Counted from the stretch's first letter, positions 34,517-43,560 are shown. The stretch is DNA of 64,000 bases from QHXW01 sp035297145 (GCA_035297145.1 DATGZN010000093.1:1-64000); one strand, 5' to 3'. Notes: generated by a model not told the origin, from the letters alone. Program-made: numbers and translations.

Positions 34517-34532
34517 TTTAGTTTAAACTAAA
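34517..34532. promoter_or_regulatory. Palindromic operator of the ArsR regulator
   Basis: TTTAGTTTAAACTAAA is a perfect 16-bp palindrome, 12 bp upstream of the ArsR start codon. It lies where the promoter or leader should be, in a strongly AT-rich patch within GC-rich surroundings. ArsR dimers bind such symmetric sites, so autoregulation of the ArsR-SRPBCC operon is likely. Confidence 0.8.
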
Positions 34533-34576
34533 ATGATTGTCAATGGCTTTTAGGCAGTTTTGGCGCGCTCGATGCA

Positions 34577-37294
34577 TCACTCGTATCGCAGCGCCTCCAT
34601 AGGGTCGACCTTGGTTGCTCGTCGTGCCGGCAGAAAACCGGCGAGCGCGGAAACCGCGATCATAAGCACGATAGCCGCGCCAATACCCGCCAGGTCCACC
34701 GGCGGAGTGCCGAAAAGAAAGCTCTTGATCCAGCGAGTCGCGCCCAAGGCGAGAGGCAATCCAAACATCAACCCCAGTATGATCAGCACCACCGCCTCGC
34801 GCAGTACCATCCAGAGCACCTGCGGGCGCTGCGCGCCGAGGGCCATGCGAATGCCGATCTCGTTGGTTCTTCGCACAACCGAATACGCAATGGTCCCGTA
34901 GAGCCCGATCGAGGCTAGCAGGAGTGCGAGTAACCCGAAGAAACTGCATAGATTGGTGATCATCCGCTCCTGATCTAACGAATTGTCGATGTGTCGGCGC
35001 AGGGTTGAGACATCGAGAATCGGCAGGCGGCTGTCGATTTGATGCATGGCCTGCCGCACTTCGGCGGCCGCTCCCGATGCATCCTGTGAAGTCCGGATCA
35101 GCAATTCGCCCACATAGGCTTCCCGTCCACCGGACTGCCATGCGGAAAAGAACGCCATGGGCTTTGGCGTCTCGCTCAACGCGTAATACTTGGAGTCCGC
35201 CGCCACGCCGATGATCTCCGCGCCGGGCGGATGGAATGGCGCGCCCAAATTGAAGTGACGGCCAATTGGATTTTGTTTTGGCAGAAACTTCTGAATGAAG
35301 GACTCGTTGACCACGGCCACGGTCGGAGCAGCGGGGGTGTCGCGGAGCTCGATAGGCCGCCCCAACACCAGCGGGGTTCCGAGCGTCTCAAAGAATCGCG
35401 GCCCGACCTCCACCGTGTATACGTCCATGTTTTTGTCTGGTGGAGGCGCATACCCCTCGATAGAGCAGTTACTCGAGTTGCTGGTGCCGCTGATCGGACT
35501 GTATTGAGCGATCGTCGCGGCAAGCACGCCGGGCAGGGCATTCAGCCGATCCTGCATTTGTTGGTAGAGCGGCACAAGCCCTGCCGGTTGATAGCCGGCG
35601 AGGCGAGCGTCGGTTCTCACCAGCAACAGGTTGTCCCGATGGAATCCCAGATCCTGGCGCTGGAGATTAAGCAGGCTGTGAGTGAGCATTCCCGCCCCGA
35701 CCAGCAGAACTGATGCCAAGGCGACTTGAAGGATTACCAGGGCGTGCGCCGGATTGAACTTTGACATCCCGAAATCTGACGATCTCCCAAAACTGCGGAC
35801 CATTCCGGCCATGCGGCTCGATCGCAATGCCGGTACCAACCCGAATCCGATTCCCGTCACAACCGAAAGGCCGAGCGTGACCGAGAGAACCACGACATCC
35901 GGTTGGACATTCACCACCGAAGTCACCCTGACCATCGATGACAGGACTTTAACACCCCACCACGCGAGCGCGATTCCCGCAGCGCCGCCTAAAATGGCAA
36001 AAAGGAGGCTCTCCGTGAGTAACTGGCGCATCAGCCGGCTTCGCGATGCTCCCAGCGCCAGCCGCGCAAACATTTCCCGGCTCCGTGCGGATGCACGCGC
36101 CAGCAAAAGCGTGGCGACGTTGGCACAGGCGATCAGTAGCACCAAGGCGACCACCGCCATCAACAGGTGCAAGGGCTCGGAATACATCACGCGCATCCAG
36201 GAGATGCCTCGCCCACCCGGCTTCAGTTGAACGTACGCCTCATGAAGTTGCCTGAGACGCTCCGGTGTGATGTGCGTCCCGGCCTCAGCGGCGTAGAACT
36301 GCTGTAGCTGGGTATTAACGGTGGCTTGGGCACGCTCGGGCGTCACGCCCGCCTTAAGCCGCCCCATCAGGTTCAGCCAGTGCACATTGCGATTCGCCAA
36401 CCATGAAGCGCGCCGCAACACCTGAGGCTGTCGCGAAAGCGGCAACCAGAATTCGGGCGGCGACGACACTCGCTCCCCGAAGAATTCCCGTGGAGCGACA
36501 CCGACGATGTGAAACACCGTCCCATTCAGGTCAACGGACTTGCCGATCACCGAGTTATCCAGGTTGAAACGCCGGCGCCAAAAGTCATAGCTGATGACGG
36601 CTACGTGAGGGGCGGCAAGGGCGTCGTCTTTGGCCGTCAACATCCGGCCGATCACGGCCTGAACGCCCAGCACGGCGAAATAATTTCCGGACACGAGATG
36701 CCCGTCCGCCTGCTCTTTGGGGCCGGAATCAGGGGAACCGGCCACATGCATCACCAGAAGATCGGAACTCTGCCGGAATGCGCAGAGTTCTTGAAAGGAC
36801 TCGTTGCGATCGCGGAAGTACTCCCACGCGGGGTAGGAAAAGATGTCGCCGGGAAAGCCATCGCCGTCGTATACTCCGTCGTCGATCCCGTCGAAAAAAA
36901 GCACCAATTCCCCGGGGTTTTTGACCGGCAGGTTTTGCAGCATGACCGCGTTGATCAGCGTGAAGATCGCCGTGTTGGCGCCAATCCCCAGCGCCAGCGT
37001 AACAACCACCACCGCGCCGAACACAGGCGTCTTGCGCAGCATGCGTCCGGCATAGCGAAGGTCCTGCCAGAGCGTTTCGATCCAGCGGATTGTGTCCATG
37101 TCGCGCGTCCTTTCTTTCAGGAGCAGTTGATTGCCGAATAGCCGGCGGGCACGCCATCGAGCTTCTCCTGGTTCGATTCCCGTCGCGATAAATTCTTGCC
37201 TCCGCATCTCGAGGTGGAACTGCTGCTCCTCATCGAGTTGGTCTTCCAACCGATTTTTACGAAGCGATCCAATGAGTCGATTGATCCACGACAT
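34577..37294 (-). CDS. ADOP-type ABC transporter permease with N-terminal prefix domain
   Basis: The 905-residue protein begins with a cytoplasmic prefix of about 75 residues (RLEDQLDEEQQFHLEMRRQEFIATGIEPGEARWRARRLFGN) found in many ADOP permeases. The body follows with WQDLRYAGRMLRKTPVFGAVVVVTLALGIGANTAIFTLINAVML. Two FtsX blocks are visible (LLIACANVATLLLARASARSREMFARLALGASRSR; TIAYSVVRRTNEIGIRMALGAQRPQ). It ends RRATKVDPMEALRYE. No ATPase gene is adjacent. It lies 71 bp beyond the ArsR start, reading away from that gene's promoter side. Confidence 0.92.
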   Translation of the reverse strand: MSWINRLIGSLRKNRLEDQLDEEQQFHLEMRRQEFIATGIEPGEARWRARRLFGNQLLLKERTRDMDTIRWIETLWQDLRYAGRMLRKTPVFGAVVVVTLALGIGANTAIFTLINAVMLQNLPVKNPGELVLFFDGIDDGVYDGDGFPGDIFSYPAWEYFRDRNESFQELCAFRQSSDLLVMHVAGSPDSGPKEQADGHLVSGNYFAVLGVQAVIGRMLTAKDDALAAPHVAVISYDFWRRRFNLDNSVIGKSVDLNGTVFHIVGVAPREFFGERVSSPPEFWLPLSRQPQVLRRASWLANRNVHWLNLMGRLKAGVTPERAQATVNTQLQQFYAAEAGTHITPERLRQLHEAYVQLKPGGRGISWMRVMYSEPLHLLMAVVALVLLIACANVATLLLARASARSREMFARLALGASRSRLMRQLLTESLLFAILGGAAGIALAWWGVKVLSSMVRVTSVVNVQPDVVVLSVTLGLSVVTGIGFGLVPALRSSRMAGMVRSFGRSSDFGMSKFNPAHALVILQVALASVLLVGAGMLTHSLLNLQRQDLGFHRDNLLLVRTDARLAGYQPAGLVPLYQQMQDRLNALPGVLAATIAQYSPISGTSNSSNCSIEGYAPPPDKNMDVYTVEVGPRFFETLGTPLVLGRPIELRDTPAAPTVAVVNESFIQKFLPKQNPIGRHFNLGAPFHPPGAEIIGVAADSKYYALSETPKPMAFFSAWQSGGREAYVGELLIRTSQDASGAAAEVRQAMHQIDSRLPILDVSTLRRHIDNSLDQERMITNLCSFFGLLALLLASIGLYGTIAYSVVRRTNEIGIRMALGAQRPQVLWMVLREAVVLIILGLMFGLPLALGATRWIKSFLFGTPPVDLAGIGAAIVLMIAVSALAGFLPARRATKVDPMEALRYE

Positions 37295-37389
37295 GTCTGC
37301 GCCCCACGCCAGGAGTCCTAGATGTCTATGGAAGTATGCGCCTGGAACGGAACGGGTGTCAAGTGGACCACTTCGCGCGGCCCGACGTT

Positions 37390-38622
37390 TTACTCGTACC
37401 GCAATACTTCGGTGGGCGCCAGGCGGCTGGCGTTACGGGCGGGGTAGATGGTGGCGAGGAAGCTGATGAGAAGAGCGACTGCCGCGACCCAAACGCCGTC
37501 CCAGATGCGGGGTTCGAAAGGCACGTAACTCAGCGCGTACACTTGCGCGTCGAGCTGGATCCAGCGAAAGCGATCGGCGAAATAGCACAGCGTGTAGCCG
37601 GCCACGAGTCCGATCGCCGTGCCGGTGACGCCGATGAGCACGCCTTGCAGCATGAAGATCTTGCGGATCTGATTGCGCCGCGCGCCCATGGACATCAGCA
37701 CTGCAATGTCGCGGTATTTTTCCATGACCATCATGACGAGCGAAATGAGAATGTTCAGCGCCGCGACGAACAGGATTAGTCCAATGGTAATGAAAGTCAC
37801 AACCTTCTCCATCTTGAATGCGTTCAGCAAAGGCCGGTTCTCGTCCATCCAATTGGTCGCTACCAGGCGGGGGCCGAGCACTTTCTGGACCTCATTGGTA
37901 ACTTCGGGCGCGAGGTTCAGGTCGTCCAGCTTCAACTCGATTTCGTTTACCAAGTCGGGCAGTGAAAGAGTTTGCTGAGCCGATTTGATAGACGTGAATG
38001 CCCAGATGTCATCGTACTGGGGAAAACCAGTCTCGAAGATCCCGACAACACGAAAGCGCCGGAAATTGGGGATCATGCCGAGCGGCGTCAGTTTGCCTTG
38101 GCTCATGACGGTCACTTGGCTGTTCAGCACCATCCCCGTAGTGCGGGCCAGTCCGGACCCCATGATGAGACCGGGTGGCCTGCCATCGTTCTTCAGGCCA
38201 TCGAGCGAACCGGCTTTCATCTGTTTCAGGGTGTCGGCGACCCGAAGTTCGGAATCGACATCGATGCCCTTCAGGATGCCGCCATCCCCATTGGCCGGCC
38301 CTTGGAAAAAGACGTGGGCGAACAGTGCTGGAGTCACGCCAATCACGTGGGGAAGCTTGCGCAGTTTCACGATCAGCGCCTCCCAGTTCTCGATGCCGTT
38401 GGCGGTCTCCTTCTCGAGGACATCCACGTGAGCGGTAGCGCGAAGCAGATTTTTCTCCAGCTCGTTGGAAAACCCGTTGTTGACGGCCAGCGCAATCACC
38501 AGCGCCATCACGCCAGCCGCCACCCCGAGCACCGAAATCACGGTGACGATGGAGACCACGGCTTCCTTGCGCTTGGCGCGCAGGTAACGGCGGGCGACGA
38601 ATGTTTCGAACCCGGTGGCCAC
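37390..38622 (-). CDS. LolC/LolE-type lipoprotein-releasing system permease
   Basis: I place the start at GTG 38622, 4 bp after the lysS stop with GAGG just before it. That gives 410 residues beginning ATGFETFVARRYLRAKRKEAVVSIVTVISVLGVAAGVMALVIALAV, which is the LolC/E N-terminus. A long periplasmic domain follows, then three C-terminal helices with the FtsX pattern (MVMEKYRDIAVLMSMGARRNQIRKIFMLQGVLIG) and the end ARNASRLAPTEVLRYE. Length and single FtsX block separate it from the ADOP proteins. It should work with a LolD ATPase, which is not in the window, to move lipoproteins toward the outer membrane. Confidence 0.88.
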   Translation of the reverse strand: MATGFETFVARRYLRAKRKEAVVSIVTVISVLGVAAGVMALVIALAVNNGFSNELEKNLLRATAHVDVLEKETANGIENWEALIVKLRKLPHVIGVTPALFAHVFFQGPANGDGGILKGIDVDSELRVADTLKQMKAGSLDGLKNDGRPPGLIMGSGLARTTGMVLNSQVTVMSQGKLTPLGMIPNFRRFRVVGIFETGFPQYDDIWAFTSIKSAQQTLSLPDLVNEIELKLDDLNLAPEVTNEVQKVLGPRLVATNWMDENRPLLNAFKMEKVVTFITIGLILFVAALNILISLVMMVMEKYRDIAVLMSMGARRNQIRKIFMLQGVLIGVTGTAIGLVAGYTLCYFADRFRWIQLDAQVYALSYVPFEPRIWDGVWVAAVALLISFLATIYPARNASRLAPTEVLRYE

Positions 38623-38626
38623 GGCC

Positions 38627-40129
38627 TCAAGTCTCGAGTGCGCGCAGACGCTGGGCGATGCCAAGCTCGCCTTCGGGCCGTAGCAGCGGGAACAGAATCA
38701 CGTCTCGGATGGTGCGCGTCCCGGTGAGCAGCATCGTGAGGCGATCGACGCCGATGCCTTCGCCTCCCGCGGGCGGCATGCCGTAACACAGCGCGCGCAG
38801 GTAATCTTCGTCCATTTGGTGCGCCTCTTCGTCGCCCTTCGCCCGCATGGCGAGTTGCATTTCGAAGCGCCGGCGCTGCTCCTGCGGATCGTTCAGCTCA
38901 GTATAGGCGTTGCCGATTTCCATGCCGCCGGCGTAAACCTCGAAACGCTCCACGAAGGCGGGGTCGTCGGGTTTGTTCTTCGAGAGTGGTGACGTTTCGA
39001 CCGGGTAGTCGTAGATGATCGTAGGCTGGATGAGCTGCGATTCGGCTGCGCGCTCGAAGATGTCGGCCAGGGCTTCGCCGGATGTGCTTTTTTCGGAGTG
39101 ACGGCGGAGCCACTCGGGATCGCGAACGTCGTCGGGCGTCGGCCGATCGGCCCCCTGCCAGAACTCGATCACGGCTTCGCGCATGGAGAAGCGGCGCAGG
39201 TTCGCGAAATCAAGGCGGGCGCCTTCGTACTCGACTTCGGTTGAGCCGGCTGCGTCGAGCGCCACCTGTTTGAGCAGTTCCGCCGTCAGGTCCATCAGGC
39301 CGCGATAGTCCGTATACGCCTGATAGAACTCGAGCATGGTGAACTCGGCATTGTATTTGTACCCGAGACCTTCGTTGCGGAAATTGCGGTTGATCTCGTA
39401 GACGCGCTCCAGACCCCCGACCACGAGGCGCTTCAAATACAGCTCGGGCGCGATGCGCAGATAGAGGTCCATATCGAGCACGTTGTGATGCGTAATGAAG
39501 GGCCGGGCGGTCGCGCCGCCGTATAGCGGCTGCATCATCGGCGTCTCCACCTCGATGAATTCTCGCTCCTCCAGTTGGCGGCGCAGCGAAGCGATGATCT
39601 TGGCGCGGGTGACGAAGACCTTTCGCGATTCCGGATTGGCGATGAGATCGAGGTAGCGCTGGCGGTAGCGGGTTTCCACGTCCTCCAGACCGTGCCATTT
39701 CTCGGGCATAGAGAGCAGCGTTTTCGAGAGAAACTCGAGGCGCTCCACGTGCACCGACAGCTCGCCCGTGCGCGTGCGGAACAAGTGGCCTTCGGCGCCG
39801 ATGACGTCACCGATGTCGAGCATCTGAAAGAGGCGGAAATCATCGGGGCTGACGGCGTCACTGCGCACGTAGATCTGGAGCTGCTCGCCGTTTTGCGCCA
39901 GGTGTGCAAAGCCTGCCTTACCCTTGCTGCGGATGGTCTTTACACGTCCGGCAACGCGCACTTTCAAATCGGGTGACAGCTCTTCCGCGGTTTTCGAGCC
40001 GTAGCCGGCGAGGATTTGTGGGATGGTGTGGGTGAAATCGTAGCGCCTGCCATAGGCGCGGTGTCCCAGGCTTTCGATCTCGCGGATACGCGCCCAGCGC
40101 TGACGTAGCAGCTCGTCTTCCAAGGACAA
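38627..40129 (-). CDS. lysS: Lysyl-tRNA synthetase, class II
   Basis: The 500-residue protein has an N-terminal OB-fold anticodon-binding domain (VRVAGRVKTIRSKGKAGFAHL). Class II motifs are present: motif 1 in FIEVETPMMQPLYGGATARPF, motif 2 in YLRIAPELYLKRLVVGGLERVYEINRNFRNEGL followed by EFTMLEFYQAY, and motif 3 in PPAGGEGIGVDRLTMLLTG. Length is standard. It charges tRNA-Lys. The LolC/E-type permease follows 4 bp downstream and is probably co-transcribed, a known lysS-lolCE arrangement in some bacteria. Confidence 0.97.
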   Translation of the reverse strand: MSLEDELLRQRWARIREIESLGHRAYGRRYDFTHTIPQILAGYGSKTAEELSPDLKVRVAGRVKTIRSKGKAGFAHLAQNGEQLQIYVRSDAVSPDDFRLFQMLDIGDVIGAEGHLFRTRTGELSVHVERLEFLSKTLLSMPEKWHGLEDVETRYRQRYLDLIANPESRKVFVTRAKIIASLRRQLEEREFIEVETPMMQPLYGGATARPFITHHNVLDMDLYLRIAPELYLKRLVVGGLERVYEINRNFRNEGLGYKYNAEFTMLEFYQAYTDYRGLMDLTAELLKQVALDAAGSTEVEYEGARLDFANLRRFSMREAVIEFWQGADRPTPDDVRDPEWLRRHSEKSTSGEALADIFERAAESQLIQPTIIYDYPVETSPLSKNKPDDPAFVERFEVYAGGMEIGNAYTELNDPQEQRRRFEMQLAMRAKGDEEAHQMDEDYLRALCYGMPPAGGEGIGVDRLTMLLTGTRTIRDVILFPLLRPEGELGIAQRLRALET

Positions 40130-40158
40130 ACGATTCTCCTTTGGGGGAAATAGGCTAT

Positions 40159-40164
40159 TATAAT
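40159..40164 (+). promoter_or_regulatory. Candidate -10 box for a leaderless GT2 transcript
   Basis: A perfect TATAAT lies only 4 bp upstream of the TTG start of the glycosyltransferase gene. A transcript starting about 7 bp downstream of this box would have almost no leader. No good -35 box and no Shine-Dalgarno sequence are visible. Confidence 0.35.
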
Positions 40165-40168
40165 CGCT

Positions 40169-40897
40169 TTGACTCGCTCACTCTCGATCGTAATCCCTGC
40201 TTACAACGAAGCAGAACGCCTGCCTGCCACCCTCAAGCGGCTGAGGTGCTATTTAACGCGGCCGGAATGGGAGTTTTCCGAGATTGTGGTGGTAGACGAC
40301 GGCTCACGCGATGCTACGGTGCGGGTAGTGCAGAGCATGGAGCCGGTGGGTACTCCCATCCGCGTGCTGCGCAACCCGGGGAACCGAGGCAAAGGCTACG
40401 CCGTGCGCAATGGAATCCAAAAGGCCCAGGGAGAATGGACGCTGGTCACCGATGCCGATCTTTCCACGCCCATTGAGGAACTCGAAAAACTGTGGTCGGC
40501 CGCGGGCGATTCCGGCGCTCAAGTGGTCATCGGTTCACGGGCGCTTGACCGGTCGCTCATCGGCGTGCACCAGCCGCTTTTGCGGGAATCGGCGGGAAGG
40601 GTGTTCAACCTGGCGGTGCGCATGGTCACGGGCTTGCCCTTCAAAGACACGCAATGCGGATTCAAGCTATTGGCAACGCGTGCTGCCCGCGAAATTTTTC
40701 AACGCCAACAGATCGAGCGCTTCGGGTTTGACGTGGAGGCGCTGGTCATTGCCCGACAACTTAATTACTCGGTGATAGAAGTGCCGGTCCAGTGGAACGA
40801 CGTGGCGGGTACAAAGGTCAGCGCAATCGGTGGTATGGCCGCGTTCCTGGATCCACTCCGTGTGCGCTGGCACCAGATGCGCGGACGGTACCGCTGA
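40169..40897 (+). CDS. GT2 family glycosyltransferase (dolichyl-phosphate glucosyltransferase-like)
   Basis: The TTG at 40169 is the only start that keeps the first strand (LSIVIPAYNEAERLPATL) intact. The 242-residue protein has the GT-A signatures: VVVDDGSRDATV, NRGKGYAVRNGIQKAQGEWTLVTDADLSTP (DAD metal site) and DTQCGFKLLATRAAREIF, followed by FGFDVEALVIARQ. The KGYAVRNG and DTQCGFK pattern is that of ALG5-like polyprenyl-phosphate glucosyltransferases. No C-terminal membrane helices are present. It probably makes an activated lipid-linked sugar for envelope glycan assembly. Confidence 0.88.
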   Translation: MTRSLSIVIPAYNEAERLPATLKRLRCYLTRPEWEFSEIVVVDDGSRDATVRVVQSMEPVGTPIRVLRNPGNRGKGYAVRNGIQKAQGEWTLVTDADLSTPIEELEKLWSAAGDSGAQVVIGSRALDRSLIGVHQPLLRESAGRVFNLAVRMVTGLPFKDTQCGFKLLATRAAREIFQRQQIERFGFDVEALVIARQLNYSVIEVPVQWNDVAGTKVSAIGGMAAFLDPLRVRWHQMRGRYR

Positions 40898-40909
40898 GGG
40901 AAACCGCGC

Positions 40910-41608
40910 CTACCGTCGCACGATCACTTCGCGCAACTGCTCGCGGGTGAGAAAGAACTTCACCGAATCAAATTTCTGGAACAGCTTTTCCAGGCTGCGA
41001 TTGTTGAAAATCTGAGCCGGCTTGCGTGTGCCGCGCTGCGCCAGCAGGAGATTCTGCTGATCTTTGATGCGGAACGAATAGAACGGCACATGCCGGGCTT
41101 TCTCGTCAGAGTGGAAGTAGGCAAGCAGGTAGCCGTGCGGCCGAACGATAGTACACAGCTTATCGAGGGTGGGGGCAAGCAGAGCGGGGGTCAGGTATTG
41201 CAGCACGTCCCACACCAGCACGCCATCGAACTGCTCGGGCTCGAAGTTGAGCGTCTGGCGCAAAAATTGATCAATGAGCCCCTGGTTCGCCTGGTCGTTG
41301 GGGTTTGCGTTGCCGAAGATATCGTCGAGGGTTCTGACGAAGTCCTCCGAGTACAGGCGATGTCCAAGGTTGGTGATGAAGTTGATATTCTGCTGGCTGG
41401 CGCCCGCAAAATCGAGAATGGACAAGCCCACTTGCCCGCGGTGATAGGCAAAGAACTGCTCCAGGCCGCGGCTGGCGCGCGAGCTAACGACCTCTTTATC
41501 GAAGAGGGTTGGGGCCGAAGAATGATTGACGGGCGCAATCACCCCCGCGCCAGGGGACACCGCATCCCCTGGACGACGGAGCATGCTCCTCAGTCGTTCC
41601 GAAATCAA
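40910..41608 (-). CDS. Putative SAM-dependent methyltransferase in bactofilin operon
   Basis: The 232-residue protein has a Rossmann-type pattern: LSILDFAGASQQNINFITNLGHRLYSEDF (atypical motif I without the GxGxG glycines), FDGVLVWDVLQYLTPALLAPTLDKLCTIVRPHGYLLAYFH (motifs IV-VI) and a C-terminal strand pair. The atypical motif I makes SAM binding uncertain. It lies 23 bp downstream of the bactofilin gene on the same strand, so a link to cell-shape or envelope functions is suggested by context only. Confidence 0.65.
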   Translation of the reverse strand: MISERLRSMLRRPGDAVSPGAGVIAPVNHSSAPTLFDKEVVSSRASRGLEQFFAYHRGQVGLSILDFAGASQQNINFITNLGHRLYSEDFVRTLDDIFGNANPNDQANQGLIDQFLRQTLNFEPEQFDGVLVWDVLQYLTPALLAPTLDKLCTIVRPHGYLLAYFHSDEKARHVPFYSFRIKDQQNLLLAQRGTRKPAQIFNNRSLEKLFQKFDSVKFFLTREQLREVIVRR

Positions 41609-41631
41609 CTGCCTGCCCCCCTTCGTTCAAC

Positions 41632-42207
41632 TCAGCGCTTGACCTCGGCGACAGCAGCGGCTCCCTGAGCATTCGCAGCGGCGGGAGCGGCGACGGACTG
41701 TGGCCGGGGCGCCGAGCTGGCCGCGGACTTGGCCGGCTCGGGCTTCACGATATCGATGCTGCCCTTGAAATAGGCGCCGTCCTCGATGATGATGCGCGCC
41801 GTCTTGATGTCGCCCACGAGCCGCGCATCCTTGCGAATTTCCAGCTTGTCGCTGGCATCGACGTTGCCCTGGATATTCCCCAGAACCACAACCTCGCGCG
41901 CTTTTACACTGGAGTGAACCTTACCGTTGGGACCAACGGTAAGCCGGTGCTCCTGAAGTTCGATGGTACCCTCTACGTCGCCGTCGACGTACAGGTCCTC
42001 TTTGCTGTAAATCTGGCCGTTGATTTTCACGGCTTTCCCGATGCTGGCTTGACCGCGCGTGCTGTCCGGCGGCTGCTCGGGGGTTTTAAAGGGCGTGCTG
42101 GACAAAGGTGTTGCCTCCTTCTTCGGTTCGATGAAATTCGACGGCGGAGCCGCCGCGGGACGTGGCGCGGGTGGAGCCTCTTCCTGACGCTTGTTAAAAA
42201 TACTCAT
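41632..42207 (-). CDS. Bactofilin (polymer-forming cytoskeletal protein)
   Basis: The 191-residue protein has a Pro/Ala-rich N-terminal tail, a central bactofilin beta-helix core at about residues 55-155, and a disordered Ala-rich C-terminal tail. The core shows the repeated turns ASIGKAVKINGQIYSKEDLYVDGDVEGTI, HSSVKAREVVVLGNIQGNV and IRKDARLVGDIKTARIIIEDGAYFKGSID. Bactofilins self-assemble without nucleotide into filaments that scaffold cell-wall or stalk enzymes. A GGGGAGG site precedes the ATG. A methyltransferase-like gene follows 23 bp downstream. Both ends are long and low in complexity, as usual. Confidence 0.93.
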   Translation of the reverse strand: MSIFNKRQEEAPPAPRPAAAPPSNFIEPKKEATPLSSTPFKTPEQPPDSTRGQASIGKAVKINGQIYSKEDLYVDGDVEGTIELQEHRLTVGPNGKVHSSVKAREVVVLGNIQGNVDASDKLEIRKDARLVGDIKTARIIIEDGAYFKGSIDIVKPEPAKSAASSAPRPQSVAAPAAANAQGAAAVAEVKR

Positions 42208-42244
42208 TATGGCAGTCCTCCCCGTTTATTAAAGATGATCCTAT

Positions 42245-42259
42245 ACGGTAAGCTACCGT
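42245..42259. promoter_or_regulatory. Inverted repeat upstream of bactofilin
   Basis: ACGGTAAGCTACCGT is a 6+3+6 perfect inverted repeat, 38 bp upstream of the bactofilin start, in an AT-rich stretch that probably contains the promoter (TATAAGGGATATTAG nearby). It could be an operator; the binding protein is unknown. Confidence 0.35.
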
Positions 42260-42396
42260 CCTAATAGTCTATAAGGGATATTAGAGGAAAGGCAAACCTT
42301 ACCCGGAATATCGTATTCACGCATCCGGCATAATTTGAGGCCCAGGAGCCGAGCGCAGGTTGCGCGGACTGCGCCGGGTGCGGTTTCATAGGACGG

Positions 42397-43560
42397 ATGA
42401 TCACAATGCACGATTCTCTCTCCTGCCTCACGCTCGCACTGGCGCCGCTCCTGTTTGCCATGGGGGCGTCCGGCGCGGAGCGCGACTACCTGGCCTATAT
42501 CGGCACCTACACCGGAAAGAACAGCAAGGGCATTTATGTCTTTCGCTTCAACGCCGCGACGGGTAAACTGGCGCCCATCGGGCTTGCGGCGGAGAGCAAC
42601 AATCCGTCGTTCCTGGCGATCCACCCGAATTACCGTTTCCTGTACGCGTCGATCGAGGTTGGCGATTTGGATGGACAGAAGAACGGAGCGGTTGCCGCGT
42701 ACTCCATCGATCGCACGACCGGCAAGCTGACCTTCCTGAACCAGGTTTCTTCGCACGGAGTCGGCCCCTGTCATGTGACGGTGGACAAAACCGGCAAGAA
42801 CCTTTTCGTAGCGAACTATGACGGCGGCAGCATTGCGGTGCTTCCCATCGGCGCGGACGGCAAATTGGGCGAAGCATCGACGGCGATCCAGCACCATGGA
42901 TCGAGCGTCAACAAAGAGCGGCAAGAAGGGCCCCATGCGCACTGCATCCAACCGTCGCCGGACAATCGGTTCGCGCTCGTAGCGGATCTGGGACTCGACG
43001 AGGTTCTGGTTTATCGCTTCGATCCCACAAAAGGGACGCTCACGCCCAATGACCCACCTTTCGGCAAGACGCCGGCGGGCGCCGGTCCCCGGCATTTCGC
43101 TTTTGCTCCGAACGGGAAGTTTGTTTACGTGATCAACGAAATCCAGTGCACCGCTTCGACCTTCGCGTACGATCCAAAACAGGGCGCGCTGCGTCTGCTA
43201 GATACCATTTCGACGCTGCCCGATGGCTACACAGTGACGGATAAAGACAGCACGGCCGAGATGCGCGTGCATCCCTCCGGCAAGTTCGTCTACGGTTCCA
43301 ACCGCGGTCACGACAGCATCGCGGTATTTGCGGTCGATTCAGCGAAAGGCACCCTGAAGCCGGTGGAGCGCATTTCGACGCAGGGCAAAACGCCGCGCGG
43401 CTTTGATATCGATCCCACTGGTTCCTACCTGATTGCCGCCAACCAGGACTCCGACACCCTGGTTGTGTTTCAAATCGATCACAATACCGGCAAGCTCACG
43501 CCGGGCCAGAAGATCGAGGCCTTCGCGCCCGTCGACGTGGAGTTTGTGCCGGTGAAGTAG
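42397..43560 (+). CDS. Secreted lactonase-family (6-phosphogluconolactonase-like) beta-propeller
   Basis: The 387-residue protein has a signal peptide (CLTLALAPLLFAMGASGAE) and the repeating blades of the YbhE/Pgl-type seven-bladed propeller. Recognisable pieces are YIGTYTGKNSKGIYVFRFN, GVGPCHVTVDKTGKNLFVANYDGGSIAVLPI, EGPHAHCIQPSPDNRFALVADLGLDEVLVYRFDP and GAGPRHFAFAPNGKFVYVINE. Cytoplasmic relatives hydrolyse 6-phosphogluconolactone; exported ones probably act on other lactones. ATGs at 42397 and 42406 are both possible. It appears monocistronic. Confidence 0.88.
   Translation: MITMHDSLSCLTLALAPLLFAMGASGAERDYLAYIGTYTGKNSKGIYVFRFNAATGKLAPIGLAAESNNPSFLAIHPNYRFLYASIEVGDLDGQKNGAVAAYSIDRTTGKLTFLNQVSSHGVGPCHVTVDKTGKNLFVANYDGGSIAVLPIGADGKLGEASTAIQHHGSSVNKERQEGPHAHCIQPSPDNRFALVADLGLDEVLVYRFDPTKGTLTPNDPPFGKTPAGAGPRHFAFAPNGKFVYVINEIQCTASTFAYDPKQGALRLLDTISTLPDGYTVTDKDSTAEMRVHPSGKFVYGSNRGHDSIAVFAVDSAKGTLKPVERISTQGKTPRGFDIDPTGSYLIAANQDSDTLVVFQIDHNTGKLTPGQKIEAFAPVDVEFVPVK

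Noticed and set aside
37170..37184. tRNA T-loop-like GGTTCGATTCCCGTC
   Set aside because: It lies inside the conserved N-terminal prefix of the third ADOP permease on the minus strand, and no acceptor, D or anticodon arms can be paired around it.
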